Assembly (NCBI RefSeq): GCF_040024445.1
Contig: NZ_CP157276.1
Span: 3,410,001 to 3,474,000, forward strand
Origin: Prescottella soli
GTDB taxonomy: Bacteria; Actinomycetota; Actinomycetes; Mycobacteriales; Mycobacteriaceae
Reading direction: 5' to 3'
Length of the DNA stretch: 64,000 nucleotides
Shown here: positions 26,729-35,757 of the stretch, in pieces
Layout: the number at the start of each line of letters is the position of its first letter
Numbering within the stretch: the first letter of the stretch is position 1
The notes under the pieces: model-generated
Told to the model about the DNA's origin: nothing
The model's database searches: none
The model's input: the letters and a program-made list of their open reading frames with translations, nothing else
Translations under genes and position numbers: made by a program

Positions 26729-28294
26729 TCAGTCGACGTCGGCGAACTCCTCGGCGCCGGATTCTTCGGTGAGCGAGGAGATTCCGCGACCGCCGGGCGC
26801 CCAGACGCCCAGGACGACGGCGGTGACCAGCATGACGCCGGCGAGCACCGTCGACGCCTCCTGCATGCCGTGGAGGAAGGACTCCTTGGCGAACTCGGCG
26901 AGCTGCTGCCCCTGCGGCCCGGCCAGTTTCGACACCTCGAGAGCCGCAGCGAGGGAGTCGCCGACGGGCTGCTTGGCCGGTTCGGGCACGGCGTCGACCG
27001 CAGGCTGGATGTGCCGTCCGTAGCCGGCGGCCAGCACGCTGCCGGCCAGGGCGACCCCGATCGCGGCGCCGATCTCCCGGGTCGCGTCGTTGACCGCCGA
27101 CGCGACTCCCTGCTTGGCGGTCGGGGTGTTCTGCACGATCGCGGTGGTCGCCGGGGCGGTGCACAGGCCGAGCCCGACGGCCGCGATCACCAGCGGCACC
27201 GCGACGTCGCGGTAGGAACTGTCGGTGTCGAGCTGGCCGAGGAGCGCGAGCGAGACACCGAGCACGGCGAGGCCGACGAAGGTGAGCACCCGCAGCCCGA
27301 ACAACGGAATCAGCCACGGCGCCGCCATCGACAGCGCCAGGACCACCACGGCGATCGGCGCGAGCGCCAGCGCGGACTGCAGCGGCGAATAGCCCAGCAC
27401 GAGTTGCAGGTGCTGGACGATGAGGAAGAACAGCCCGAACGTCGCGAGGAACTGGAGCGTCAGCGACGTCGCGCCGACACCGAACGAGCGGTTGCCGAAG
27501 AGTCGGACGTCCAGGAGCGGATGCTCAGTGCGGGTCTCGACGACCGCGAACACGGCGCCGGCCGCCAGGCCGCCGACGATTGCGGCCAGCACCCACGGGT
27601 CGAGCCAACCGCGTTGCGGGGCCTCGATGATGCCGAGCACGAACAGGCCGATCGATCCGGCGCTCAGCACCGCGCCGCGGGCGTCGAAGGGGTAGGAGTG
27701 CTCGTCGCGTGAGGACGGGATGGTGAAGGCGAGCACGAAGAGCACGGCCGACACGGCTGCCAGGCCGATGAAGATCGCGTGCCACGACCACTTCTCGAGC
27801 AGCAGTCCGGAGCCGACGAGCCCGGCGATGCCGCCCGAGCCGGCCACACCCGACCAGATGCCGACGGCCTTGGCTCTCTGCGCGACAGGGAAACTCGCCG
27901 TGAGGATCGACAGCGTCGCGGGCATGACGAACGCCGCGCCGACCCCCGCGACGGCGCGCGCGGCGATGATCCACGTCGGTATGTCGAGGACGATGGGCGA
28001 CGCCGCGGCGAGTCCGAACACCAGCAGACCGAACACGAGCACCCCGCGTCGGCCGTAGCGGTCCCCGAGCGCGCCGGACGGCAGCAGCAGGCACGCGAGT
28101 GCCAGCGTGTAGCCGTCGACGATCCAGGTCAGTTGCGACTGGGTGGCGCCGGTGTCGCGGGCGATGTCGGCGAGCGCGGTGTTGAGCGCGGCCATCGCGG
28201 CCACGACCAGCGCGACCGCCGCGCACGATACGGTGAGTGTCCAGATCTGGCCCCAGGTCATCCGGTCGATGTTTCCGGTGCGCTTTCCAGCCAT
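26729..28294 (-). CDS. MFS exporter, DHA2 (EmrB/QacA-like) family
   Basis: The 521-residue membrane protein has about 14 hydrophobic segments, as in proton-driven DHA2 drug exporters. Motif A (GDRYGRR) follows segment 2 near residue 77 and the motif-C-like SGGIAGLVGSGLL lies in segment 5. The C-terminus is acidic (ESGAEEFADVD). The ATG at 28294 begins a short hydrophilic leader before the first helix; the longer open frame upstream is antisense to the TetR gene. It is divergent from that TetR gene and is probably repressed by it. Confidence 0.88.
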   Translation of the reverse strand: MAGKRTGNIDRMTWGQIWTLTVSCAAVALVVAAMAALNTALADIARDTGATQSQLTWIVDGYTLALACLLLPSGALGDRYGRRGVLVFGLLVFGLAAASPIVLDIPTWIIAARAVAGVGAAFVMPATLSILTASFPVAQRAKAVGIWSGVAGSGGIAGLVGSGLLLEKWSWHAIFIGLAAVSAVLFVLAFTIPSSRDEHSYPFDARGAVLSAGSIGLFVLGIIEAPQRGWLDPWVLAAIVGGLAAGAVFAVVETRTEHPLLDVRLFGNRSFGVGATSLTLQFLATFGLFFLIVQHLQLVLGYSPLQSALALAPIAVVVLALSMAAPWLIPLFGLRVLTFVGLAVLGVSLALLGQLDTDSSYRDVAVPLVIAAVGLGLCTAPATTAIVQNTPTAKQGVASAVNDATREIGAAIGVALAGSVLAAGYGRHIQPAVDAVPEPAKQPVGDSLAAALEVSKLAGPQGQQLAEFAKESFLHGMQEASTVLAGVMLVTAVVLGVWAPGGRGISSLTEESGAEEFADVD

Positions 28295-28367
28295 GCGGGC
28301 CTCCCCGTAGGAAACAAGACTGCCAGTATCGTAGGTGAACTGACGGTTCCACAAGAGGTGGTGACGG

Positions 28368-29087
28368 ATGGGTACCGAAGGCGGGCACGAGACCACTGCC
28401 GAGCAGGATCCCCGCAAGGCGCGGTCACGGGCGCGGCTGCTCGACGCGGCGACGACCCTGCTCGCGAAGGGCGGCACCGAGGCGGTCACCATCGACGCCG
28501 TCACCAAGCTCGCGAAGGTGGCACGCGCGACGCTGTACCGACACTTCGACAGCGGGACCGAGTTGGTGGCCGCGGCGTTCGGGAAGCTGGTGGCACCGGC
28601 CCCCGAGGTGCCGGTCTCGGGCGACCTGCGCGAGCAGTTGATCGAGCTGCTCACCGTCCAGGCGCGGATGATCGAGGACGCGCCGATGCACGTCACCGCG
28701 TTGTGCTGGTTGGGGATGGGGCCCGCGCTCGACAACTACTCGAGCGCGTCGGATCTCGACGCCGGCGACCGGGGCGACCACGACCGGCCCGAGCTCAGGT
28801 CGCTGCGTGAACACGTCGTCGTGCAGTACCGGGCGGCCTTCGACCGGGTCCTCGGCACGGACGAGGCGCGAGCCCTGCTGGGCGACTTCGACTACGACCT
28901 CGCGCTCGCGCAACTGGTCGGGCCGCTCGTCTTCACTCGGCTGGCGACCCTGGCACCGCTCGGTCCGGACGCGTGCGTGCGCATCGTCGACGACTTCCTC
29001 GCGGCCCGGGCTGCGGAGCGGGTCCGGGGCGCGGGCAACCCGGTCGAAGGCCGGACAGTGGTGGAGACCGACGGTACCGTGGCCTGA
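28368..29087 (+). CDS. TetR family transcriptional regulator
   Basis: The 239-residue regulator has an N-terminal helix-turn-helix (VTIDAVTKLAKVARATLYRH near residues 40-59) and a helical ligand domain. It is divergent from the DHA2 exporter gene with 73 bases between starts. This gap holds a short inverted repeat, GAAC-N5-GTTC, at 28337-28349 that could be its operator. The usual arrangement implies repression of the exporter until a toxic ligand is bound. Confidence 0.87.
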   Translation: MGTEGGHETTAEQDPRKARSRARLLDAATTLLAKGGTEAVTIDAVTKLAKVARATLYRHFDSGTELVAAAFGKLVAPAPEVPVSGDLREQLIELLTVQARMIEDAPMHVTALCWLGMGPALDNYSSASDLDAGDRGDHDRPELRSLREHVVVQYRAAFDRVLGTDEARALLGDFDYDLALAQLVGPLVFTRLATLAPLGPDACVRIVDDFLAARAAERVRGAGNPVEGRTVVETDGTVA

Positions 29088-29125
29088 GCCGGGGATCGAG
29101 CATCGTCACGAGGGAGGGGCACACG

Positions 29126-29230
29126 ATGATCACGAATGCGCTCAACTGGATTCTCAATGTGGTCGGTTCCGGTTCGGCCGGAAGCAGCGGCTACCAGATT
29201 CCCCAGGGCAGCCTGCCGAACGGCAGCTGA
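29126..29230 (+). CDS. 34-residue hydrophobic/Ser-Gly-rich peptide
   Basis: AGGGAGGGG stands seven bases before an ATG that opens a 34-residue frame. The N-terminal MITNALNWILNVVG can form an amphipathic helix, followed by a Ser/Gly stretch and a polar SLPNGS tail. There is no signal peptide and no recognised family. It resembles in style the tiny cell-wall peptides (PorA/PorH/ProtX-like) of mycolic-acid bacteria and two other tiny genes in this window. The strong ribosome site and position after the TetR gene support a real gene; the function is unknown. Confidence 0.5.
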   Translation: MITNALNWILNVVGSGSAGSSGYQIPQGSLPNGS

Positions 29231-29233
29231 CTC

Positions 29234-29644
29234 TCACGCGTCCGCACCGGGTCCGGGCCGCAGCGCGTACGCGCGCAGTCGGTTGTAGCCGCGGACCCGG
29301 AGCGGGCGCAGCGACCTGAGTTCCATGCCCGCGGCCTGTGCGGGGTCCTCCCGGAGGGCGGCCGCGAGGTCCGCGTCGAACCAGTACCGTGCCGGGCCGC
29401 GCCGCGGTCGTCAGGCGGGCGGCGCAATTCGTGCGGCGTCCGCGGCGCGCTCGGCCGCGAACATCACTTCGTCGCCGACGTTCTTGATCACCCATCCTCC
29501 GCCCCGCGCGATCACGGCAATCGTGCGTGATTCGAAGTCCTCGCGACCGCGGCATCCACGGCGAGTGCCCCGCCGTCGGGTCTGCTCGACCTCGGACTGG
29601 ATGAGGCCCAGCACGGCCGGGTCGAGGTGCTCGGACAGTTCCAT
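29234..29644 (-). pseudogene. Remnant of a class III adenylate/guanylate cyclase
   Basis: One minus-strand frame holds two recognisable pieces of a cyclase catalytic domain. The first contains LDPAVLGLI and GWVIKNVGDEVMFAAE, which matches the metal-binding GDEVMF region. It ends at an in-frame stop at 29411-29413. The same frame resumes with WFDADLAAALREDP and LRPLRVRGYNRLRAYAL, the usual C-terminal end. About 40 to 60 residues of the family's middle, the first metal Asp region and any upstream domain are missing. A deletion plus a nonsense codon therefore left a dead gene. Confidence 0.6.
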
Positions 29645-29801
29645 GGCAGGACCCTCATTCCGTGTCGACCGCCCGACGATGAACCGGCGGGTCTGTTCTC
29701 GGGGATGTTTCTACCGTCTCGTGGCCCGCACCGGCTGTCGGAGGACTGTGGAAAAGTAGCCGGTGCACGAATTTCCATAGGCATTCAGGAGGAACCTCAT
29801 C

Positions 29802-30584
29802 ATGCCGCCCCGCAGCCGCTCCGGTGTGTCGACGCCGGAACACCTCACCGCGGAGAACCTCGAAACGCTGGCTGCGGCCGTGGCCGAGGGCAAGCGCGCC
29901 ACCGTCTATCTCCGCGAGGCCACCCCCAGCCTCGGGATCGAGGCCGGTTGCTCGGCGAAAGTCGTTTCGGTGGAGGGGAACACGGTCGTCATCAGCCCCA
30001 AGGGGGTCAACGACGAACTGCCGTTCGAGGCGGAGGAGCTGCGCATGACGCGCAAGGCGCCCGAGCCGGCCAAGCCTGCCCGGTCTGCCGCGTCGACGCC
30101 GGCCCCGCGCAAGACCGCACCGCGGGCCGTCGCGTCCACGCCGGCCCCTGCCCCGACGTCGGCGCCCCAGGCGTCCGCCGCCCCGAAGCCGCCTGCCATC
30201 CCGAAGCCGTCGGTCGCTCCCGTACCGACTGTGGTGGCGGCGCCGACGCCGGCCCCCGCCCCGGTTCGGACTCCCGCCCCCGCGTCGGCCCCGCGCCGGA
30301 CGAAGAAGCCGCAGGGTGGTGTGAGCGTGACGATCCACGCCGGTCCGGAGAACGAGTGGACGGTCACCGTCGCACACGGCGCCAAGCGTCCGAACAAGGC
30401 GGTTCCCGTTACCCCGGACGCGGTCGATCGCGCGATGCGTGAACTCGGCGAGCCCAGTGCGCTCGAGGCGGTCCAATCGGTCATTTCCGCTGCTCGGGAG
30501 GCTGCGGAACAGCGAATTGCCGCATTGTCGCAGGAACTCGAGGACGCGCGGCGGGCACTCGAAGCGCTCGGCGCGACGTCCTAG
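29802..30584 (+). CDS. DUF6319-like protein with Ala/Pro-rich linker
   Basis: The 260-residue protein has an N-terminal domain of about 80 residues (GKRATVYLREATPSLGIE, then AKVVSVEGNTVVISPKG) that looks like a small beta-barrel. A low-complexity Ala/Pro/Lys linker of about 100 residues follows, then a C-terminal part with AREAAEQRIAALSQELEDA that should form a coiled coil. I recognise the layout as DUF6319, conserved in mycolata. The basic linker and the KOW-like N-terminus suggest nucleic-acid or ribosome association, but this is inferred. A good ribosome site (GGAGGAA) precedes the ATG. Confidence 0.65.
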   Translation: MPPRSRSGVSTPEHLTAENLETLAAAVAEGKRATVYLREATPSLGIEAGCSAKVVSVEGNTVVISPKGVNDELPFEAEELRMTRKAPEPAKPARSAASTPAPRKTAPRAVASTPAPAPTSAPQASAAPKPPAIPKPSVAPVPTVVAAPTPAPAPVRTPAPASAPRRTKKPQGGVSVTIHAGPENEWTVTVAHGAKRPNKAVPVTPDAVDRAMRELGEPSALEAVQSVISAAREAAEQRIAALSQELEDARRALEALGATS

Positions 30585-30768
30585 TCGGCGATTAGGTGAC
30601 GATCGGATCAAGGCAGCCCGGGGGCTGACTCCCGGGTGGGAAAGTGGCCGATAGAGTGTCCCGCCGCCTCGGGGTCAGAGCCTCGGGGAGTGCAGGCAGT
30701 TTGGTTGCGCAGGCATGCGGGCGGTGATCGACCGAATGGCACATTCACAGCGCCAACCGGAGGACAAC

Positions 30769-31425
30769 ATGCTCAAGCGCCTTTCCTTGATCTTCGCGGC
30801 ACTGGCGGTCATCGCCGCCACTCTCGGGATCGGGACCGCCACCGCCGCGCCGCCGAAGGCGGTCCTGGGTGGCGGGTCCGGGATCGTGATCGACAACATG
30901 TACGAGTGCACGCTCACCACCATCGGGCACGACAACGCCGGGCGGCTCGTCGGCATCACCGCCGGGCACTGCGGGGAGGCCGGCTCGACGGTGGTCCCCG
31001 AGGCCGTTCCCGACGCGGGCGTCGTCGGCCGGTTCGTGGTGTCCAACCACAACTACGACTACGCGGTCATCGAGTTCGATCCCGCAAAGGTCACGCCGGT
31101 GAACACGATCGGGGAGGTCACCATCACCGGCATCGGCAAGCCCGCCCAGTTCCCCGCGGTCGCCTGTAAGCAGGGCCGCACCACCGGGCACACGTGCGGC
31201 GTCGTCTACGGCGACCTGCTGCAGTCGCAGGAGACGTGGACCCAGATGTGCGTCATCGAGGGCGACTCGGGATCACCGGTCGTCGTCGGTACGACACTGG
31301 TCGCCATGGTGAACGCCTATCTCGGGGTGGCGTGCGTCGGTCCCGAGCTCGGCACCAACATGGTCTCGATCATCAACGACATCAATGCGACCGGCGGGGT
31401 GGGGGCCGGCTACCGACCTATCTGA
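30769..31425 (+). CDS. Secreted chymotrypsin-fold (S1) serine protease
   Basis: The 218-residue protein begins with a clear signal peptide (MLKRLSLIFAALAVIAATLG) ending near ATAA at residue 27. The catalytic triad is His67 in TAGHCG, Asp97 in NYDYAVIEFD and Ser167 in GDSGSPVV. Six cysteines can pair as 47-68, 133-143 and 161-189, as in small actinobacterial proteases. No long pro-region is present. The ATG at 30769 is chosen over an upstream in-frame start because CCGGAGGA lies just before it and it gives a proper signal peptide. It stands alone, followed by a hairpin. Confidence 0.88.
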   Translation: MLKRLSLIFAALAVIAATLGIGTATAAPPKAVLGGGSGIVIDNMYECTLTTIGHDNAGRLVGITAGHCGEAGSTVVPEAVPDAGVVGRFVVSNHNYDYAVIEFDPAKVTPVNTIGEVTITGIGKPAQFPAVACKQGRTTGHTCGVVYGDLLQSQETWTQMCVIEGDSGSPVVVGTTLVAMVNAYLGVACVGPELGTNMVSIINDINATGGVGAGYRPI

Positions 31426-31429
31426 TCCG

Positions 31430-31483
31430 GCCTCCGACGGCGGCGTCGCCGAAAGCTCACCCGCACACGGCGCCGTCGGAGGC
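31430..31483 (+). terminator. Hairpin between the protease gene and ilvD
   Basis: GCCTCCGACGGC (31430-31441) pairs fully with 31472-31483. The right arm lies inside the last codons of ilvD on the other strand, so the structure serves the protease transcript if it terminates at all. Confidence 0.45.
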
Positions 31484-33163
31484 GGACCCGACGAGCTTGG
31501 TGTACTTGGCCAGGACACCGCGCGTGTAGCGCGGAGGCAGGGGCTCCCATCCGCTGCGGCGGGTGGCGAGCTCCTTCTCGTCGACCAGCAGGTCGAGAAC
31601 GCCGTTCGCGACGTCGAGCCGGATCCGGTCGCCGTCGCGAACCAACGCGATCGGCCCGGCGTCGACGGCCTCGGGCGCGACGTGCCCGACGCACAGGCCC
31701 GTGGTGCCGCCGGAGAACCGGCCGTCGGTCAGCAGCAGCACGTCCTTGCCGAGTCCGGCACCCTTGATCGCGGCGGTGATCGCCAGCATCTCCCGCATCC
31801 CCGGCCCGCCCTTGGGGCCCTCGTAGCGGATCACGACGACGTCGCCGGCGGTGATGGTGCCGTCCTCGAGGGCGTCCATGGCGGCGCGCTCCCGATCGAA
31901 AACCCGTGCAGTGCCCTCGAACACGGACGAATCGAACCCGGCGGACTTGACCACCGCGCCGCCCGGCGCGAGTGACCCCTTCAGGATCGTGATGCCCCCG
32001 GTCGGATGGATCGGGGACGTGAGGGCACGCAGCACCTTCCCGTCCGGGTCGGGCGGGGCGATCTCGGCGAGGTTCTCGGCGAGCGTGCGACCGGTGACCG
32101 TGAGGCAGTCGCCGTGCAGCAGTCCGGCGTCGAGCAGCGACTTCATGATCACCGGCACGCCACCGATGCGGTCGACGTCGATCATGACGTGCCGGCCGAA
32201 CGGTTTGACGTCCGCCAGGTGCGGGACGCGCGCGCCGACGCGGGCGAAGTCGTCGAGGGTGAGCGACACCTCCGCCTCGTGCGCGATGGCGAGCAGGTGC
32301 AGCACGGCGTTGGTGGAGCCGCCGAACGCCATGACGACGGCGATCGCGTTCTCGAACGCCTCCTTGGTGAGGATGTCGGCGGTGGTGATCCCGCGGCGCA
32401 GCAGCTCCACCACGGCCTGCCCGCTGCGCCGGGCGTAGCCGTCGCGCCGCCGGTCGGTGGCCGGGGGAGCGGCACTGCCGGGCAGCGACATCCCCAGCGC
32501 CTCCGCCGCGCACGCCATCGTGTTGGCGGTGTACATACCGCCGCACGCGCCCTCGCCGGGGCAGATCGCGCGCTCGATCGCGTCGACGTCCTCGCGGCTC
32601 ATCAGGCCCCGTGAGCACGCGCCGACCGCCTCGAAGGCGTCGATGATCGTGACTTCCTTCTCGGTGCCGTCGGACAGTTTCGCGATACCGGGCAGGATCG
32701 ACCCGGCGTAGAGGAACACGCTCGCGAGGTTCAGGCGCGCGGCCGCCATGAGCATCCCGGGCAACGACTTGTCGCACCCGGCGAGCAGGACCGAGCCGTC
32801 GAGCCGTTCGGCCTGCATCACCGTCTCGACGCTGTCGGCGATCACCTCCCGCGACACGAGCGAGAAGTGCATGCCCTCGTGCCCCATCGAGATGCCGTCC
32901 GAGACGGAGATGGTGCCGAACTCGAGCGGGTAGCCGCCGGCCGCGAACACCCCGTCCTTGCACGCGTCCGCCAACCGGTCGAGGGACAGGTTGCACGGGG
33001 TGATCTCGTTCCACGACGACCCGATGCCGATCTGCGGCTTGTCCCAGTCGTCGTCGCCCATGCCGACGGCCCGCAGCATCCCGCGGGCGGCGGTCTTCTC
33101 GAGCCCGTCCGTGACGTCTCGACTGCGCGGCTTGATGTCCGGTGTGTTCTGCGAGGTGGTCAC
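31457..33163 (-). CDS. ilvD: Dihydroxy-acid dehydratase
   Basis: The 568-residue enzyme dehydrates 2,3-dihydroxy-acids to 2-oxo acids in valine, leucine and isoleucine synthesis. The iron-sulfur ligands are visible in [10 protein letters not shown] near residue 123 and [15 protein letters not shown] near residue 195; the C-terminal [11 protein letters not shown] carries the catalytic Ser. The length is that of the family. It is 118 bases behind the monooxygenase gene on the same strand, with a hairpin between them, so it is probably transcribed on its own. Confidence 0.95.
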   Translation of the reverse strand: MTTSQNTPDIKPRSRDVTDGLEKTAARGMLRAVGMGDDDWDKPQIGIGSSWNEITPCNLSLDRLADACKDGVFAAGGYPLEFGTISVSDGISMGHEGMHFSLVSREVIADSVETVMQAERLDGSVLLAGCDKSLPGMLMAAARLNLASVFLYAGSILPGIAKLSDGTEKEVTIIDAFEAVGACSRGLMSREDVDAIERAICPGEGACGGMYTANTMACAAEALGMSLPGSAAPPATDRRRDGYARRSGQAVVELLRRGITTADILTKEAFENAIAVVMAFGGSTNAVLHLLAIAHEAEVSLTLDDFARVGARVPHLADVKPFGRHVMIDVDRIGGVPVIMKSLLDAGLLHGDCLTVTGRTLAENLAEIAPPDPDGKVLRALTSPIHPTGGITILKGSLAPGGAVVKSAGFDSSVFEGTARVFDRERAAMDALEDGTITAGDVVVIRYEGPKGGPGMREMLAITAAIKGAGLGKDVLLLTDGRFSGGTTGLCVGHVAPEAVDAGPIALVRDGDRIRLDVANGVLDLLVDEKELATRRSGWEPLPPRYTRGVLAKYTKLVGSASDGAVCG

Positions 33164-33232
33164 GGCGCTGCTCCCAACGATCGATCGTCACGGATGGCGT
33201 GCTCTGGTCCATGTAACCACCGCGCCGGACGC

Positions 33233-33266
33233 GACGGGACGTCTCCGGCGAAGGAGACGCCCCGTC
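33233..33266 (-). terminator. Hairpin after the Baeyer-Villiger monooxygenase gene
   Basis: Fourteen-base arms (33233-33246 and 33253-33266) pair with one mismatch around GGCGAA. It lies just downstream of the minus-strand monooxygenase gene, separating it from ilvD. Confidence 0.55.
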
Positions 33267-33281
33267 GACACCGGACGGACG

Positions 33282-34910
33282 TCAGGCGAGGTCGGTGGTC
33301 GTGGTGAAGCCGCGGTAGCCGTCCGCCGCGATCTGCGCGCACAGGGTGCGGTAGGTGGCCACGCCGCCGAGGTACGGCATGAAGCTGCGCAGCTTGCCCG
33401 GCACGTTGGCGCCGAGGTACCAGGAGTCGGCCCGCATGTAGAGGCTGGGCTCCGCGATGGTGGTGACGTGCTCGACCCACTGGTCCTGCGCCGCCGCCGT
33501 CGCCTCCGCGAACCGGGCACCGGTGCTGCGCATGTGGTCGAGGTAGCCGACCACCCATTCGACGTGCTGTTCGATCGAGACCACCACGTTCGAGAGCACC
33601 GACGGGCTGCCGGGCCCCGCCAGGACGAACAGGTTCGGGAACCCGGCGACCGCGACACCGAGGTAGGTGCGCGGGCCCGCCTCCCAGGTCTCGCGCAGCG
33701 TGACGCCGCCGCGGCCGCGGATGTCGATCGCGCCCAGCGCGCCGGTCATCGCGTCGAATCCGGTGGCGTAGACGATCATGTCGAGTTCGTGCAGGCCGGT
33801 GTCGGTGCGGATACCGTCGGGGACGATCCGCTCGATCGGGGTCGCGCGCAGATCGACGAGGTCGACGTTGTCGCGGTTGTATGTCTCGTAGTAGTCGGTG
33901 CCGATGCACACGCGCTTGGTTCCCAGCGGATAGCCCTGGGGGCACAGCGCTTCGGCGGTGGCGGGGTCGGTGACCGTCTCGCGGATCTTGGAGCGCACGA
34001 ATTCGGCGGCGGTCTCGTTGGCCGCGGCGTCCGTCATGATGTCACCGAACGTGGTCTGGAAGGCGAGACCGCCTGCAGCCCATCTGGTCTCGTACTCCTT
34101 GACCCGGACCTCCGGTGCGGTCTCGAGTGCGAGACCGACCGGCGCCGGGAGGATCCAGCCGCCGTACGACTCCCGCTGCAGCTGTCGGCGTGCGGGGTAG
34201 TTCGCCTTGATCTCGGCGAGTTCCCCGGGGCGCAGGGGCCGGTTGCGGGCCGGGATGACGAATCCCGCGGTGCGCTGGAACACCGTCAGCGCCGCGGCCT
34301 GGTCCGCGATCACCGGGATCGCCTGCACACCAGACGAACCGGTACCGATGACGCCCACCCGCTTGCCGGTGAAGTCGACGCTGTCCGCCGGCCAGTGCGC
34401 GGTGTGGTGGACCTCGCCCGCGAACGTGTCACGACCGTCGATGTCGGGGAGTCGTGCGGCCGAGAGCGGTCCGGTGGCCATGACGGTCCAGCGCGCGGTC
34501 ACGGTGCCGCCGTCGCCGCCGTCGGTGCCGAGCGTCCACAGCCCGGACGTCTCGTCGAAGTGCGCCGACGTCACCCGGGTACCGAACGTGATGTCCTCGC
34601 GCAGCCCGAACCGATCGGCGACGTGCTCGAGGTAGCGCAGGATCTCCGGCTGCGCGGGGAAGCGTTCGGTCCACTCCCAGCCCTGCTGCAGTGCGTCGTC
34701 GAACGAGTACGAGTAGTCGGCGCTGTCGACGTCGCAGCGCGCACCCGGGTAGCGATTCCAGTACCACGTGCCACCCACGCCGTCGCCGGCCTCGAACAGC
34801 CGCACGGACACTCCCCGTTGCCGAAGACTGTGCAGCGCGTACAGACCGGCGAATCCGGCGCCCACGACGACGACATCGTGGGTGGGCTCGGGAGGTGCGG
34901 TGTTCGGCAT
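33282..34910 (-). CDS. Baeyer-Villiger-type flavin monooxygenase
   Basis: The 542-residue protein has an FAD loop GAGFAGLYALH near residue 17, the Baeyer-Villiger fingerprint FAGEVHHTAHWP near residue 163, and an NADPH loop GTGSSGVQAIP near residue 187. These enzymes insert oxygen next to a ketone to form an ester or lactone. The length and the WYWNRYPGARCD segment match cyclohexanone-monooxygenase relatives. The start at 34910 fits the family; a longer open frame reads through the divergent TetR gene and is rejected. An esterase gene sits nearby and could cleave the ester. Confidence 0.9.
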   Translation of the reverse strand: MPNTAPPEPTHDVVVVGAGFAGLYALHSLRQRGVSVRLFEAGDGVGGTWYWNRYPGARCDVDSADYSYSFDDALQQGWEWTERFPAQPEILRYLEHVADRFGLREDITFGTRVTSAHFDETSGLWTLGTDGGDGGTVTARWTVMATGPLSAARLPDIDGRDTFAGEVHHTAHWPADSVDFTGKRVGVIGTGSSGVQAIPVIADQAAALTVFQRTAGFVIPARNRPLRPGELAEIKANYPARRQLQRESYGGWILPAPVGLALETAPEVRVKEYETRWAAGGLAFQTTFGDIMTDAAANETAAEFVRSKIRETVTDPATAEALCPQGYPLGTKRVCIGTDYYETYNRDNVDLVDLRATPIERIVPDGIRTDTGLHELDMIVYATGFDAMTGALGAIDIRGRGGVTLRETWEAGPRTYLGVAVAGFPNLFVLAGPGSPSVLSNVVVSIEQHVEWVVGYLDHMRSTGARFAEATAAAQDQWVEHVTTIAEPSLYMRADSWYLGANVPGKLRSFMPYLGGVATYRTLCAQIAADGYRGFTTTTDLA

Positions 34911-34969
34911 GGGGAGTGACCTCGTTTCGTGGACGGAGAGAGGGGTGCCAGTAGCATCAGTGCAGGTAT

Positions 34970-34986
34970 CCCGCCGATCGGGCGGG
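34970..34986. promoter_or_regulatory. GC-rich inverted repeat in the monooxygenase/TetR divergent gap
   Basis: CCCGCC and GGCGGG flank five bases between the starts of the divergent monooxygenase and TetR genes. It may be an operator or part of a leader hairpin; the evidence is symmetry and position only. Confidence 0.3.
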
Positions 34987-35007
34987 TGCGACGGGAGGCA
35001 GACGAGC

Positions 35008-35634
35008 GTGGGCGCAGGCGATCCGGACCGGTCGGACAGGCCGACGGTGCTCGACCCCGCGTCGTTGCCGAAGGGCCAGCGGGAGCGGCGGCAGCGCATC
35101 GTCGACGCGGCCGGTGAACTCCTCGTGGCGGACGACTTCGAGCGCATCCAGATCCGGGACGTCGCCGATCGTTCGGGCGTCGCCCTCGGCACCGTGTACC
35201 GGTACTTCTCGTCCAAGGAGCACCTCTACGCGGCGGTCCTCCGGGACTGGTCGGCGGGCGATCCGATCAAGCATCAGGGGGCACCCGACCCGGATCTGCC
35301 ACCGGCCGAGCGAATCCGGATCCGCCTGCACCACTCGGTCCACCGGTTCGAGGAGTACCCGACCTACCTGCGCCTGCAGAACGTGCTGCGCCAGTCCACC
35401 GACCCGGTCGTGTGCGCGCTGTTCGCCGAGTTCTCCGCACAGGCGCTCGAGTCCTATCGGGCGCAGCTGTTCGACCTCCCGGACCAGGACGCGTCGGACA
35501 TCGTCGCCGTCGTGACCGCCGTCCTCACGCACGAACTGCTGTTGTTCGGGCTGGGCCGGCAGGACATCGTGGAGGTCCATCGCCTCCTCGATCGCACGGT
35601 GGACATGGTCTTCGCGCTGGATCCGAGGGACTGA
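35008..35634 (+). CDS. TetR family transcriptional regulator
   Basis: The 208-residue regulator has a helix-turn-helix in IRDVADRSGVALGTVYRYF near residues 48-66 and a helical ligand domain. The GTG at 35008 follows ACGGGAGG by about nine bases and trims a long unlikely N-terminus. It is divergent from the monooxygenase gene and 122 bases upstream of the esterase gene, whose promoter carries a symmetric site. It probably controls the monooxygenase and esterase together. Confidence 0.85.
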   Translation: MGAGDPDRSDRPTVLDPASLPKGQRERRQRIVDAAGELLVADDFERIQIRDVADRSGVALGTVYRYFSSKEHLYAAVLRDWSAGDPIKHQGAPDPDLPPAERIRIRLHHSVHRFEEYPTYLRLQNVLRQSTDPVVCALFAEFSAQALESYRAQLFDLPDQDASDIVAVVTAVLTHELLLFGLGRQDIVEVHRLLDRTVDMVFALDPRD

Positions 35635-35720
35635 GAAGGCCGGCCGCCGAGCGCGAGACATCAAGACCCGCAAGCTGAATTCGGGGATCCGTGTTCCGCA
35701 GACCGGACGGGGTGTGACCG

Positions 35721-35757
35721 TTGTCATATGCGCAGACTAGAGTTAGATTCTAGTTCA
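35721..35757 (+). promoter_or_regulatory. Promoter with overlapping operator; leaderless start of the esterase gene
   Basis: TTGTCA (35721-35726) and TAGATT (35745-35750) are spaced by 18 bases and place the transcription start on the A of the esterase ATG at 35757. This explains the lack of a ribosome site. The -10 box lies within the perfect inverted repeat ACTAGA-N7-TCTAGT (35736-35754), a good candidate operator for the upstream TetR protein. Confidence 0.55.

Noticed and set aside
28337-28349. GAAC-N5-GTTC as a firm TetR operator
   Set aside because: Only four-base arms with imperfect extension; mentioned under the TetR gene but too weak for its own entry.
26729-28735. N-terminally extended version of the MFS exporter
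   Set aside because: The extension runs antisense through the TetR gene; the ATG at 28294 gives the normal family start.
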